DNA of 43,965 bases from Tubiluchus corallicola (lineage: Eukaryota; Priapulida; Priapulimorpha; Priapulimorphida; Tubiluchidae). Shown piece after piece: positions 1 to 10,662 of this stretch. The translations under genes were made by a program, and so were the position numbers. Within the stretch, counting starts at the first letter, position 1, and each line of letters starts with the position of its first letter. Where the stretch lies: contig JAQGDQ010000868.1 in the NCBI GenBank assembly GCA_030141605.1, forward strand, positions 42,501 to 86,465. Reading direction: 5' to 3'. The notes beneath the pieces are model-generated. The model was given only the letters and a program-made list of their open reading frames with translations. It did not search any database and was not told the origin of the DNA.

Positions 1-539
1 AACCAACAGATGAATGAATTAATGAAACAATCACTCATTGTTCAATAATTTGTTGAATTGTAAGTTAAATTTAATAAATGCGAACGATAATGATGTTTAA
101 TAGTATAACATGTGATTATGTTTTTCGTGGGGTGGCAATATGATGCAGGGTTCTGGAAAAGGGTCGTCTTCAACAAAATGTTGGGAACCATTGCTCTGCA
201 ATTACATTAAGAAACACTAAATATTTATAATAAACGTGTTAAAAAATTATTCTCACTTCAGTATGATTACAGTGCTAGGTAAGTGTGTTTTGACTGTGAC
301 ATACCTTACTTTCACGTCATAGTTAAACGCTCAGCTTACTCTGTGTTTGTTAGGTTACGAAATTCACAAAACTTCTATGTGAAATACATTTTGAACTCAA
401 ACATCGTTTTTCAATCTGAAATATTTAAAGGAATTCGGAATGAATTGTGTGCTATACTGTAATTTAACACAGAAAACTAAGAACAGATTGCATGGTTACG
501 TCTCTATGTAGTCAAAGAATTGTGTTATAGCTCTTATTG
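1..539. other. AT-rich non-coding stretch, nothing recognised
   Basis: No ORF of note, RNA gene or repeat array was recognised. The phrase around 128-140 (GGGGTGGCAATATGA) recalls the GGGGTGGCACTTTGA of the foldback arm near 9765-9780. It could be a distant remnant of the same family, but the match is too short to call. Confidence 0.5.
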
Positions 540-650
540 TAGTAATTTATTTTATTTTAGTTTTAGTTTTTTATAATTATCTTTGTCAATGCATTTGCAA
601 GTGGGTGTGTATTTTTGAGTAATCTATGACGTAGCTGTTGAAATAAAAAG
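540..650 (+). mobile_element. Probable LINE 3' end (UTR only)
   Basis: A T-rich stretch ends in GTTGAAATAAAAAGTATC and runs directly into a pentanucleotide array. An AATAAA-containing terminus that grades into a short tandem tail is typical of LINE 3' ends on the plus strand. No coding part is visible, so the family is unknown and the left boundary is arbitrary. Confidence 0.35.
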
Positions 651-758
651 TATCTAATCTAGTCTAGTTTGGTCTGATCTGGTCTGGTCTGGTCTGGTCT
701 GGTCTGGTCTGATCTGATCTGATCTGATCTGATCTGATCTGATCTGATTCTAATCTAA
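651..758 (+). repeat. Pentanucleotide array (TCTAR/TCTGG/TCTGA)n
   Basis: About twenty 5-bp units change composition along the array: TCTAA/TCTAG first, then TCTGG, then TCTGA, then back to TCTAA at the right edge. The gradient suggests successive local expansions of mutated units from an original LINE tail. Confidence 0.9.
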
Positions 759-1160
759 TTTACTTTATGAATGTTTCGAATTCTCATTGGTACCTGTTAT
801 CACAGATCTACTATTCTGACCATGTACAAATGGCAGTAGCCAACCGATGTGACATCCTCTTTAAAGCAAATTCATTGAAACTCTAAAGTTCTTACTGTTT
901 ATTTTCTAAACATATCTACTATTTGTTCTTGTCACGAAGCACTTTATCATAATCGTGTCATCTTTTATTTGATTCTTGTTGTTCTTCTGTTGCTGAAGAA
1001 AATGGTGATGGCGGTGATAATTCTGAAGACCACTCGACTAGCTGGTGCAATTACAGTGCATATTGAAGCTTTTAAAGTGCTGTAATAGAGCTGTGGTGCA
1101 AACGAGAGATTTGAAATTGCACTGATTTATTTGTTGTTTCAGTAGCGCCTCGGGAGGGGG
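759..1160. other. Unassigned non-coding stretch
   Basis: Mixed-composition sequence with no recognisable gene, RNA or repeat. It ends in a short G-rich run (CGGGAGGGGGC) immediately before the GA array. Confidence 0.5.
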
Positions 1161-1165
1161 CAGAG

Positions 1166-1218
<53 letters not shown>
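1161..1218 (+). repeat. GA dinucleotide microsatellite
   Basis: A nearly pure GA tract of about 58 bp abuts the TTA tail of the minus-strand LINE that follows. Confidence 0.97.
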
Positions 1219-1222
<4 letters not shown>

Positions 1223-2340
1223 TATTATTATTATTATTATTATTATAACTCTATTTTATTATATATATTAACATAAATACATACATAATATACATAAATT
1301 CCCTCTATTTGCAGGGACCAGTATGAGCGTTATTATAATAAGTTAGAAAAAAATTGCAATTATCCCTTTTAATATCACTGGTGACTATAATAACAGTAAA
1401 ACGCTTATATACAAAAACATATCAACAACTACAAGCAACGTAGCTAGATTTACATTTAAATTTATATTTACCCAATTTTATAAATAAATCTTACTTTTAT
1501 ATTTTCATTGACGGGTAGCTATCTAATTATATAAAATGACAGTAACTGGACTTCACATTTTTAAAAATAAACTTCACGTTTTTTCGGCGATATTTTCCTC
1601 TTTAGCATTTTTAACAATCTACAAACGCATAAATAGCATTTCTACTCCTTATTCTGTATATATCCTTAAGTTGCTTAGATGGGAGTGCAGTTTCAAGTTT
1701 CCTTCTGAGTTCGTCTTTTACTAGAGGACAGTTAAAAATTATATGTTCTGGCGTTTGGCTGTTTGCCTTGCATTTACACATATCAGTTTCTATCAGACCG
1801 ATTCTATTGCTAAACACATTACAACCTCTCCCTAATAATAAGCTGAAAGCAATAGTTTCAATAACACGTTCATTTCTTGTTATTTGCAGATCTAAAGGTT
1901 TTGCGCAAACTTTAACTTCTTCAAAAGGGTTTCCAGCTAACTGGTTGCAATGCACCAGTTTTCTTTCCCGTAAAAACTCTAAGAATTTTTGACATTCTTT
2001 CTTTGTGTATTTTAGATTGTCTTGTGGAATTGACTGTAACATTTCATTTCGATTTGCGTTTAGACCTTTAATGGTTTTTAAGAATAATCTAGTCTTATTT
2101 AGGTGTTCTGCCAGGAAAAGGTTGCAATATTCAGCACTGATGTAATTCTCATCCGCTTTAATAAGTTCTTTTCTGACTAAGTCATCAGCAGGCAAAGTAA
2201 GGTAATTTCAAAACTGACTCAACAGATAAAACGGAATAAATAACATCCATTGATGGTAGTCCTGTAATTAATTCAGTTTCAATTTTTGGAGGATTAAAAC
2301 CTACTCCTGTTGCTGCTGGTGATCCTGAATGGTGATGCTG
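1219..2340 (-). mobile_element. 5'-truncated LINE, 3' portion with (TAA)n tail
   Basis: Read on the minus strand, this segment contains a broken C-terminal ORF (2340 down to 1611), an AT-rich 3' UTR with the hairpin sequence CCCTGCAAATAGAGGG (plus strand 1301-1316), an AATAAA-like signal, and a terminal ATA/TAA microsatellite (1219-1246). This order is the expected 3' end of a non-LTR retrotransposon. The 5' part, including the reverse transcriptase core, is absent, which is usual for truncated insertions. Confidence 0.75.
1611..2340 (-). pseudogene. LINE ORF2 C-terminal region with CCHC knuckle, frameshifted
   Basis: The main open stretch on the minus strand (about 2213 down to the stop at 1611-1613) gives about 200 residues. 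Near its end it has the motif CKCKANSQTPEHIIFNCP, a C-x-C-x(8)-H-x(4)-C zinc knuckle of the kind found C-terminal to the reverse transcriptase in many LINEs. A second frame, open from about 2340 to 2190, reads sensibly (GLPSMDVIYSVLSVESVLKL) and runs into the first, so a single frameshift near 2190-2200 has broken the ORF. There is no ATG at the start of the open stretch and a stop lies just upstream in the same frame, which fits a fragment rather than an independent gene. The LINE assignment rests on the knuckle, the flanking 3' UTR and the tail; the clade is not determined. Confidence 0.7.
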
Positions 2341-3210
2341 AATTTAACTCGTTCTTGAGCACAATTAGCTTATTATGTCTGGTCAGTAAACCATGAACAC
2401 GTGATAGCAGTTCGAGTCTCTTTTATTTTCTCATGCTTCGTCTAACTCAGTCTGCAGTCGTAAAAAAGTCACGCTGCATTGATATAACAGCAGCCAATTC
2501 ACCACAGACTACCTCGTGATCGCGCCATAATTGCAAGACATCTTACAATCTCTTGGGCCGTTGCTAAATTGTCAAGTTAGTGTAACTCAATCTATGAGTA
2601 TCGTGTTGGTAATAATATTAGCGGTCAGTGGAAAGCGGGGGCTAATATCTTCATCCCATGTTTCTACCACCCACATCCTGGTACCAAATCATGCAACAAC
2701 AAACATGGTGTTTAGCTCGGACCTAGCAGAGACGAAACAATCTCACACATGGTTCTCTGGTGTAATGTAACTAACTATTCGATTATCCCTGGAATGCCAG
2801 TAACGAAGGAAAGTGGTGTGGGAGATTAATTTAGTTAACAACCAACCGACACTCCCAAAGTAGATACTGGCCAGTAGTGATAAATTATTTTAAACTGACC
2901 ATCTGAAAGCCAGTCAGGCAGTCGCTGGATTACTGTGTGTGTGTGTAACAGCCCATATATTTTTATGTGCCAAAGTAAAGTCTTAAACCTGTGAATTTTA
3001 AACATATTATTTTGTTTTCTGAGACTTAAAAAATATGTTTTGGCAAGCTATTATGTTAGAAATTGAAGCCAGACTTTTACCTTTCTTCTACTTGTAATTA
3101 AACTATAAACTTAACACTGATAAATAAAGGCTATGCTTTGTCATAATCTTTACAATACAGACTTTTGAAAGCCTAGTGGCAGCATAAGAATTTGCTTTCG
3201 AGGAAAAAAC
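2341..3210. other. Unassigned non-coding stretch
   Basis: Moderate-complexity sequence with short chance ORFs only. A short GT run lies at 2936-2946. An oligo-C run (about 11 C) lies at 3212-3222 just beyond the right edge. Confidence 0.45.
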
Positions 3211-3251
3211 TCCCCCCCCCCCAACAGCGTAGGGCAAGTTAAAATCGGTCA

Positions 3252-3480
3252 TGTTCATCCGTCCGTCCGTCCGTCCGTCTCTCCCTCCCTCCCTCCCTAC
3301 CTCCCTCCCTCCCTCCCTCCCTCCATCCATCCATCCATCCATCCATCCATCCATCCATCCATCCATCCATCCATCCATCCATCCATCCATCCATCCATCC
3401 ATCCATCCATCCATCCATCCATCCATCCATCCATCCATCCATCCATCCATCCATCTATCCATCCATCCACTGATCCATCC
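3252..3480 (+). repeat. Compound tetranucleotide array (CCGT)n-(CTCC)n-(CATC)n
   Basis: Three related tetranucleotides follow one another: CCGT, then CTCC, then a long CATC/ATCC block, with a few imperfect units at the right edge. All frames on both strands stay open here, giving artefactual Pro/Ser/His or Asp/Gly/Trp/Met repeat ORFs. Confidence 0.97.
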
Positions 3481-4490
3481 ACATAATCCACATTCTCTTC
3501 CATATATGTAATGGAAAGGGCGATTAGTTATGCGATTGAGCACCGAGGTTCAACTAACAGTAACTACTGGCTGGCTTGAACATGCAAGTAACATCACACC
3601 GTTTTCTTGTGCAAGCTAAGTGCAGGTTAAGAGTTTTCGCATTTGCCCTCCATTGGCTTGGCTATAAGCTCAAGTGCCGACAGCTGTTGGCTCTAAATTT
3701 CCTACTCTATTAGCAGAAAAGGTGGATTCATTTTCACCATGCAAGTTGCTGAAGTGCCTGACCGCGACTTTCTTTCTGTACGACGGGGATCATTGTCACA
3801 CGTGTAGCAACTTTTTGGTTGCGCGGAAACAAAATTTTGAATTTCGAAACTTTGACAAACAGGTTAGCGTCCGAGTGCGAAATTCAGTAAAAAGAATAGT
3901 TCTAGGATTTACATCTGACATTATTTGCATGTGAAATATGACCTTCAAACCTGTTTAATTTTAATTTTAAATTGTAAAGCGTTTAGTGACATTTATGATA
4001 ACCTGCTGTTGAATTATTCTAAATAAATAATGTATATTTATTTTATCTAATCGCTGTATCAGATAAAAGTTTTTAACTACTTTGAATCAGCTCTAAACTT
4101 ACGTAATTTTAAGTTATAATGGGTCTTAAATGTGTTTTCACGCAAACTTTTCAAGGAAGTTCAATTTTTGATAACGTACACTGCCTCCAGTTAGTTAACG
4201 TTATTGTGATAAAGTGTTTATAACACTTGTTCGCTTATAAAAACGTTTTTTGTTAGTTTTAAACTATTTTATGTCAATTTCGACCATATGTCCACGCACG
4301 CCCAGACTGTAATGTAACTTGCCTGCAAAGGAAAAAATATTTGAGAATATTATCTTCGCTATAATCTCTAGTTTCCCGAAGTCGATTAATATACGAAGCC
4401 CGTTCAAAGAAATAGTAACTTCCGACGATGATTCCGACACATGACAGTTCTTGAATAAGCTGCTCTTTCTTCTAAGAACAATGTTGAAGG
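3481..4490. other. Unassigned non-coding stretch
   Basis: The 3674-3934 region has a short plus-strand open frame of somewhat higher GC, but it shows no recognisable domain, no good start context and no clear splice signals. I do not call it a gene. Confidence 0.45.
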
Positions 4491-4498
4491 TGATCAGT

Positions 4499-4547
4499 CA
4501 AACCAGTTTACGCTTATTTTCAAACTAAATTTTTTGAAACTGGTTTG
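4499..4547. other. Perfect 11-bp inverted repeat (hairpin)
   Basis: CAAACCAGTTT at 4499-4509 is matched by AAACTGGTTTG at 4537-4547, with a second, smaller TTTCAAA/TTTGAAA pairing inside the loop. It is followed by AGTAAACCGCCTGAGTAAAC, which recalls the GGTTTAAGTAATCCGTTTAAG phrase near 12838. Both could be terminal sequences of one DNA-transposon family, but that is speculative. Confidence 0.55.
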
Positions 4548-4637
4548 AGTAAACCGCCTGAGTAAACGACACGGTAAACCGTCTCAATGCGAACAGCTAT
4601 AAGTCTCAAATACATATTGCATTTATTCATATAGGAC

Positions 4638-4856
4638 TCAATCGTAAACTTTGTTATTGTTGCCTCCGTCACTCATCCAGGAGAGAGACGTTGAAAGGTT
4701 ACGAAGGTTGAGCACAAGTTTGTTTTCTCTCTCCGTGGGTGACGCAGCCTCTTCCGTTGTCTGGGAGACGCTTCCACTCTTTAACAAACATTGACATTTC
4801 ACAGTTTGAAGATGGCTGCTGACACGAGCTGCATTTCCGCTGTCAATTGTCATCAA
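4638..4856 (-). CDS. Unrecognised short ORF (candidate exon)
   Basis: This ATG-initiated minus-strand frame encodes about 71 Ser/Asn/Glu-rich residues (start MTIDSGNAARVSS, end GGNNNKVYD). Codon use and composition look more protein-like than in the surrounding AT-rich DNA. There is no recognisable domain, signal peptide or homology that I can name, and it may be chance. Just outside its 5' end are an E-box CACGTG (4892-4897) and a CRE-like GACGTCA (4921-4927), so a small divergent promoter here is conceivable. Confidence 0.2.
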   Translation of the reverse strand: MMTIDSGNAARVSSHLQTVKCQCLLKSGSVSQTTEEAASPTERENKLVLNLRNLSTSLSWMSDGGNNNKVYD

Positions 4857-4859
4857 CTT

Positions 4860-4935
4860 TAGCAGGCCACCATGGCGAGTTTAACGGAAGGCACGTGTCG
4901 AATGTCATTTTAAGTCATCAGACGTCATAACAGGT
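4860..4935 (+). promoter_or_regulatory. E-box / CRE-like cluster with strong Kozak ATG
   Basis: GCCACCATGG, a textbook Kozak context, occurs at about 4866-4875 but opens only a 13-codon frame. CACGTG and GACGTCA follow within 60 bp. The motifs are plainly visible; that they form a functional promoter is only a guess. Confidence 0.2.
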
Positions 4936-4949
4936 GTTTCAGCAGAAGA

Positions 4950-5451
4950 CACTTTTAAATTCTGATGAACTGTCTGCTTTCTGGAAATCAGACCAAATAT
5001 CGATTATTTTGTGTTTTAAGACGCCTAACTAAATATTTCCTCTGAAAATGGTCAAGTTTAGAAATAATTATCAATTTATGCAATCAAACTGACGGTCGAT
5101 TTTGCAGCAGAATATTTAGGAGGTGGTCTGACTTACTGTTGTATCATTCGTTGGTTTATTAACTGAAGCCTTGTAATTTTAAATTTTGTATATATTTTTA
5201 TTATATCTTTTTGATGGTTGTAGCTTTTTTAATAGCTCATCTCATATAGTGTGTCTCAGTTCTTTAGTGTAATTTTAATTATTATATAGTAGTTTTATGT
5301 GCTGACACATAAAAATCAGGGTTTATTTGCACGAATTAATCTCATGCTAATGGTACATAAAGGTTAATGCTAACAAACACCCAAATGGATTTTTTCTGAA
5401 CGTTCGTTTTTTTTATATTTTTCGATTTTTTTGTGGAACTTGCGGCCTTGT
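4950..5451. other. Unassigned AT-rich stretch
   Basis: T-rich sequence with no gene or array seen. It leads into the tandem duplication attached to the LINE remnant on the right. Confidence 0.4.
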
Positions 5452-5815
5452 AGTAAATACGGGCAACAATGTCCCCATGTGTTAATGTATAAAACGACGC
5501 CTAAACTTCCGTAAAAGTTTCGATTTTTGAAAGCTTGATATCTAGGTTTCAATTCATTTTATGAAGCAGTAATCTTTTCTGTCTTTTCTGTTGTCCTAAA
5601 CATCTATTGTAGACATTGAGTCTCTATCCTTTATTAGAGTAAATACCGGCAACAATGCGGCCATGTTTTAATGCACAAAACTACGCCTAAACTTCTGTAA
5701 ATGTTTCAATCTTTGAAAGCTTGATGTCTAGGTTTTAATTAATTTTGTGAAGCAGTAATCTTCTTTCTCTTCTGTTGCTCTAAACATTGAGCCTCCATCC
5801 TTTATTAGAGCACCC
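5452..5815. repeat. Diverged tandem duplication, 186-bp period
   Basis: The segment beginning AGTAAATACGGGCAACAATG at 5452 recurs beginning AGTAAATACCGGCAACAATG at 5638. Both copies share the phrases CTAAACTTCYGTAAA, TTTGAAAGCTTGATRTCTAGG and CCTTTATTAGAG. Substitutions and small indels are spread across both copies, so the duplication is not recent. The right copy overlaps the end of the LINE coding remnant, suggesting the LINE 3' end itself was duplicated. Confidence 0.85.
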
Positions 5816-6062
5816 CACTGTTTCCTGTTTGCAGGTAAAATTTTCAACTCCTGTGACGTTATTGTTAAGTTTCGTCTTAGCTGTTGTAAACCTTTATTAA
5901 TTCTTGACATCCAGGTTGTTTTCGTTTGCCTGGAGGTCGTTTGCAGGTTTCAGTGCCTCGTTTCATGCTTCTCTTTCTGTTGTTGTTTCTGGCTGTCTCA
6001 TTAAATGTCCTACCCATCTTACCCTTCTGATGCTCTCAACTGCAAGGCATTGAATTGGGGAA
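5728..6062 (-). pseudogene. RTE-like LINE C-terminus, multiply frameshifted
   Basis: Read on the minus strand, three overlapping frames give pieces in the right order for the C-terminal tail of an RTE/BovB-type LINE: RRVRWVGHLMRQPE, then KRPPGKRKQPG, then LKILPANRKQWGALI. This matches the familiar R-x-x-W-x-GH, GKR-x-x-GRP and A-x-x-R-x-x-W signatures of that region. At least two frameshifts separate them, and no reverse transcriptase motifs are present upstream. It is a dead fragment; the call rests on recognised motifs rather than an alignment. Confidence 0.65.
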
Positions 6063-6149
6063 CGATGTCCTCGTAACTGGCACAACTTTAAATATGCCAG
6101 TAGGAAACTCGGGCAGGCTATTGGGGACTGTGGCAATTTGAATTCTTAC

Positions 6150-6207
6150 GAAGCAAGGAACTTTCAATCAATTTCTGTGAAGCAAGGAACTTTTAATCAA
6201 TTTCTGT
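6150..6207. repeat. 29-bp direct tandem duplication
   Basis: Two adjacent copies of a 29-bp unit starting GAAGCAAGGAACTTT differ by a single C/T substitution, indicating a recent local duplication. Confidence 0.9.
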
Positions 6208-6499
6208 GCTGCATCGGAATGGAAGACAATTAGCTATGTGACAAAGTATAATAAAGACAATGAGACAAAGTTTAATTACTGCACTTTTGAACTTGGTGAA
6301 AGATGACTACATTTTGAAAACGTTAACACTCGCTAGGATACCTTTACTTGCATTTATAAGGTATTTTTATTTACGTGTTTGTTTACAAATTATCATTAGT
6401 TTATTTATGTACTAAAGTTATAAAGATCTAATGAACAACAATAGTGGTGTAATACTTAATTATAATTCGAATCTGATCAGTACAACAATTTAGTAAAAC
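6208..6499. other. AT-rich stretch, nothing recognised
   Basis: No gene or array was seen. The right part may belong to the LINE 3' UTR that ends at 6753. Confidence 0.4.
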
Positions 6500-6753
6500 T
6501 TTATAATAAATAAGCATTTTGTATATATTTTGTACATTTAATCGTATTTGTTTATACGTATGCATTTGTTTATTTGCATATAATTTCTACAGTTGCTTTT
6601 ATTCTTATGCAATTGTGTTTATGTGTTTATGTGTGTCACTAATATCTGTACATGGTTTCATTTTTAATACTGATGTATTGAGCCTGCAAAGAGAGGCATA
6701 ATAAAAGATTTATTATCATCATCATCATCATCATCATCATTATCATCATCATT
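6500..6753 (+). mobile_element. LINE 3' end with hairpin and (ATC)n tail
   Basis: A T-rich 3' UTR-like stretch ends with GCCTGCAAAGAGAGGC (6682-6697), AATAAAAGATTTATT, and then an ATC/ATT trinucleotide tail (about 6713-6753). The hairpin matches, in the opposite orientation, those at 1301-1316 and 27015-27030. The left boundary is arbitrary and no coding remnant is visible. Confidence 0.55.
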
Positions 6754-8551
6754 AACCTCCTGATTCTGATTTTACTGTTGTGAAGCAGTAGTAACATGGT
6801 TATTTTTGTAGCCAGTAAGAACTGCTGCAATATGTGCTGGTGTTTTTCTTAAATTGATAGAGAAAAGATTAGATTATTGATTAGCGAAATAAGGGAAATA
6901 AGCTGCTGACAGAGCGAAAGTCCGAGGAAAAACTTTTAGGATGAACTACTTAGGAATGTCTACACAATCAGGTCAAGGACACTGAGAATCTCTGAAATGT
7001 TATTAGAATGCTTGGCACAAGAGTACACGCGGAAAAGACAAGTAAAGAAACGTCCGATTCTGGCTTCCGTTTGTCAACTACACGCGGGATGTAGTGTTTA
7101 AAAACTGTACCGTTTACGTGTTAAAAAATTTAATAATTCATTACTTTCGAAAAAGTGGTAGGCAATGAACTGTTCTAGCTGTAGCAGCTATTAGCTACAA
7201 CCTTATTATATTATTTATTAGATTATATAGCTGGGAAACCATAGAGACCCTTCCCCTGGGCCTTCCGTTTCTGCCACTGCCTCTGAGAGTAGACATTTAT
7301 TGGTAAATTGTTTCATGCAGAATCTGTTTAGTAATATGATGACTGCTGGGACCGCGACCATGTACCTCGATGCCTGAATTACTGGGGTACAGTCTGAAAT
7401 CCTGGTGAACAGTAGTAAATAGCTTGATAGGGATATGAGAAGAAACAACTAAAATAGGCTAAGGAGTGCATTGCTCATATATTATATCCAATGTTAATAT
7501 CCAACAGAGCAAATCTTTGCTTCACAGGCTTGATTTTAACTCAACAAATGCACAGCTATCGAAGACAATTCATATCATTATGCACATTAGTATTGTACAA
7601 CAAAATAAACTTAACTTTTTTGTACTCACTAAGCTATATCAGAAACATAAATCAGTTTAAAGTCACGCAAGAGTAAGCTTCGTGAAAAAAAAATGATTAA
7701 AATATTAATGAATATTCTCGCTAATAATCATAATTTAATTACAATAAAACCTCGTTATAATGCTCCCTTTTCAGCAAAACAAAATATCTATATTTACACA
7801 GACATGTATGTACTAATGCACCACGTTACAATGCTAAACTCGCTTAACGTCAACTTTTTTCCAGTGCATTCTGATTTTCATTGCCAAACATCTACTAAGT
7901 TTGAAATGACTTCAGCACAGTTGATTCAGTTTAAATAAATTCGGCGTGGTAGTGAGCTTTATGCAAAAACGTATGTAAGTGTACAAATCATATCTCCAAG
8001 TTATTAGGTCAATTTCATTTTTAAAGCTGTATTGTGGTTCTATGCAGTCAAAACTGAATCATTTTTTAGCAAACTTTGATCGTGTTTTCTAATTAACCAC
8101 TTAATTGAGGTGGTTTACTGAAAAATCTGTGGCTTTGGGTCAACAGCCAGTCAAGGTCAAGTTTTAACGAAAATACATGAACATAGTGTACGAGATATAA
8201 TTGAAATGTGGCAGAAAGACGCCAAAGAAAATCATGGCAATGTGATGACCTGACTTGCAATGGAAGAGGTGAAACGATATATTCCGTGATTTGTGGGGCG
8301 AGTGTGGCGGAACGAGTTAAAGATGATGATAGTGATGATCACATTGGTGATCACATGTAGCTCATTAAGTGAAAATCACTACTCGTTTGGAGTTACTGGA
8401 TTACCAGATTATATTATACTCTAGTTTATTCCATTATTACGTGGATGAAAATGACTGAAATCATTCAAGTTTAAGAATAAATGCATTGTGTTGAAATTTT
8501 GAATTAAATTAAACCAACATTTCAGGTGTTTTGCCTTTCTACAGTTCTGAC
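6754..8551. other. Long unassigned stretch
   Basis: AT-rich sequence with only short chance open frames (for example 7218-7448 minus and 7693-7938 plus), none with a recognisable domain. No RNA gene, array or terminal repeat was seen. Confidence 0.4.
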
Positions 8552-9802
8552 ATAATCAACTTTTTCAATGCGCTTGGTCAATATGCCACCCCAGAAAACT
8601 GCTGTCTGGTGCCGACCACGATCCCTTGACTACGCCACTGTAAAAGTCAGCTAATGAACACATAATAGGATAAGAACTTATCGAAATTTCACAATATTTC
8701 AACCACAAGCTGTGGTCAACTTCAGGTATGTAAAAAGTTTAAACAAATGTAATAACAGAAATCTTTTTCTTGGAAAGAGACAAGCTATCGCCAGAATGAT
8801 TTATAAAATTTTCCAAAACTATAGCATAGCGATCTACAAGAACAGAAATGAATTAGCGGCCGGAATTTTGGGGTAAGCTGTAAAATTCATACAAATTTTC
8901 TGGCATAATATTTTTGTAAACATAATTTGACCACCTGTGCATTATCAAAATCGATTCTACGTTTTACACAAAGAATTTAGAAAAGAACTTTTGATGACGT
9001 TGATGATGACGACGACGACAACGATGATAATGTGGATGACAATTATGACGATGACGACGACGACGATGGTGGCGATAGTAGTGAGTGTTATAAATTATAA
9101 ACTCTAATTCACATCGCCCCTGAATCATTTTTGGCAGCAGATTAAGAAAGGATGCGATAAAAGCTCTATTTTTGTTATTTTTCCTTCAGTTTCCTTGTTT
9201 AATGAAGATATTAGCTCTACAAGATTTGGCCATTTTGTTTGACGGTGCTGTTCAATAAAACTGTCTCATCTGGGACAGACTTGTTGACGCTGAAAACTCG
9301 AGAATTTCGACGTCACACCATATAGGATGATCGATAACCAGCAAATTTAAATATTAGGAGGTCTGTTTAACTAGTGCCATCATACTACTAAATATACTGT
9401 ACACGTTAGCCAAATTATGTTTACAAAAATATTATGCACGAAAATTGTACGAATTTTATAACTTATTCCAGAATTCCCGTTCCTAATTAATTTCTATTCT
9501 TGTTGTCGATATTCTCGCAGATCGCTGTAGTAGTTTTGGAAAAATTTATAATTCATTCTGGGGTTAGCAACTCTCCTTCCAAAAAGGTTTCCTGTATTAC
9601 ATTTGCTTTAAACTTTTTACACATCTGAAGCTGACCACAGCTTGTGGTTGATATATTGTGAAATTTCAATAAACTTGCTGTTCTTATCTGATTATGTGTT
9701 CATCAGTTGGTTTTTGCAGTGACGTAGGCAATGTGCCGTGGTCCACCCCGGATACTGTTTTCTGGGGTGGCACTTTGAGCAAGTACACTAAAAAGTTGAT
9801 TA
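8552..9802. mobile_element. Foldback element: two ~390-bp inverted arms
   Basis: The left arm (8552 to about 8938) is the reverse complement of the right arm (about 9405-9802) at clearly recognisable but diverged identity. Shared phrases in the right order include AATCAACTTTTT, GCCACCCCAGAAAAC, TGAACACATAAT, ACCACAAGCTGTGGTCA, GTAAAAAGTTTAAA and TTACAAAAATATTATG. The spacer of about 465 bp carries a GAT/GAC microsatellite. No transposase is present, so this is either a non-autonomous foldback/MITE-like transposon or a palindromic duplication. Confidence 0.85.
8991..9083 (+). repeat. Imperfect GAT/GAC trinucleotide array
   Basis: Interrupted GATGAC-type repeats sit in the spacer between the two foldback arms. 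Confidence 0.9.
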
Positions 9803-10561
9803 TTTGTATACATTTGACAATTTTGGGGTTAGCCTTACTAAAAGATTAAAGAAGTTCCACAGGGTTCAGTACCTTGGGCCACTTCCCATGCCTCGCTAAT
9901 GAGACTTGGTGATGGATGTCTTAATTGCTTTTAAACGCAACAATATGCTAGCCGTTCATAATTACATTAGCCAGAAACTAAAAAATCAAAGGAAGGTACC
10001 AGGGATTGCTGAATTTGTTAATGATAGTGTTGCACCAATGCCTTCAACTTTCTACGAAACCTAAAGTCCATTTCACACTGAGGACGCAAGGAAAAAAGAC
10101 CCACGGAATTGCTGTCAGAAAAGCAGAAAATTTTCTTCGCTCTCCTAAAACGCAGTTTGCTAGCTGCATCTAATGCAGGCTAATGCAGCAATTAAAGATG
10201 GAAACAAATTCTATGACTATTTTTGATCGTCCAATTCGGCTCAGACCTCAAGGCTAAAACTATAAGTGAATTTTAGAGCAGATTTCAGAGACAGGTAAAA
10301 ATGAATCACGTCATTTTTAAACAACTTAATTCCAGACAAAAGCACACATCATTCCATCAACACATCGTAAATAAAATCGGGTAGGTAAACTTTATAACCT
10401 AAAAGTTAATAAGAAAGTAAGTAATAATTTCTAATTTTAACTGAAATAACAAAATTGTTATATTCCAAGTAATTTTCACGACACGTCCCACTGCAGCACA
10501 AGGAAGCCATAGTAATTCCAGTATTGTAAAATACAAATTGTAATTTGCTAAGCACGACTTG
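9803..10561. other. Unassigned stretch with one short open frame
   Basis: A plus-strand frame at about 9905-10063 reads as plausible protein (NNMLAVHNYISQKLKNQRK..., ending at a TAA) but has no recognisable domain. It may be a decayed transposon ORF. Nothing else was identified. Confidence 0.35.
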
Positions 10562-10585
10562 TACACACACACACACACACACACA

Positions 10586-10660
<75 letters not shown>
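10562..10660 (+). repeat. Compound CA / CACG microsatellite
   Basis: CA repeats flank a central block of ACGC tetranucleotides, then CA repeats resume. Alternating purine-pyrimidine sequence of this kind has Z-DNA potential. The open frames across it are artefacts. Confidence 0.97.

Positions 10661-10662
<2 letters not shown>

Noticed and set aside
2385-2430. B-box-like GCAGTTCGAGTCTC
   Set aside because: No convincing A box or cloverleaf upstream; likely chance.
3103-3543. 146-codon minus-strand ORF rich in Met-Asp-Gly-Trp
   Set aside because: Translation of a tetranucleotide microsatellite, open in all frames.
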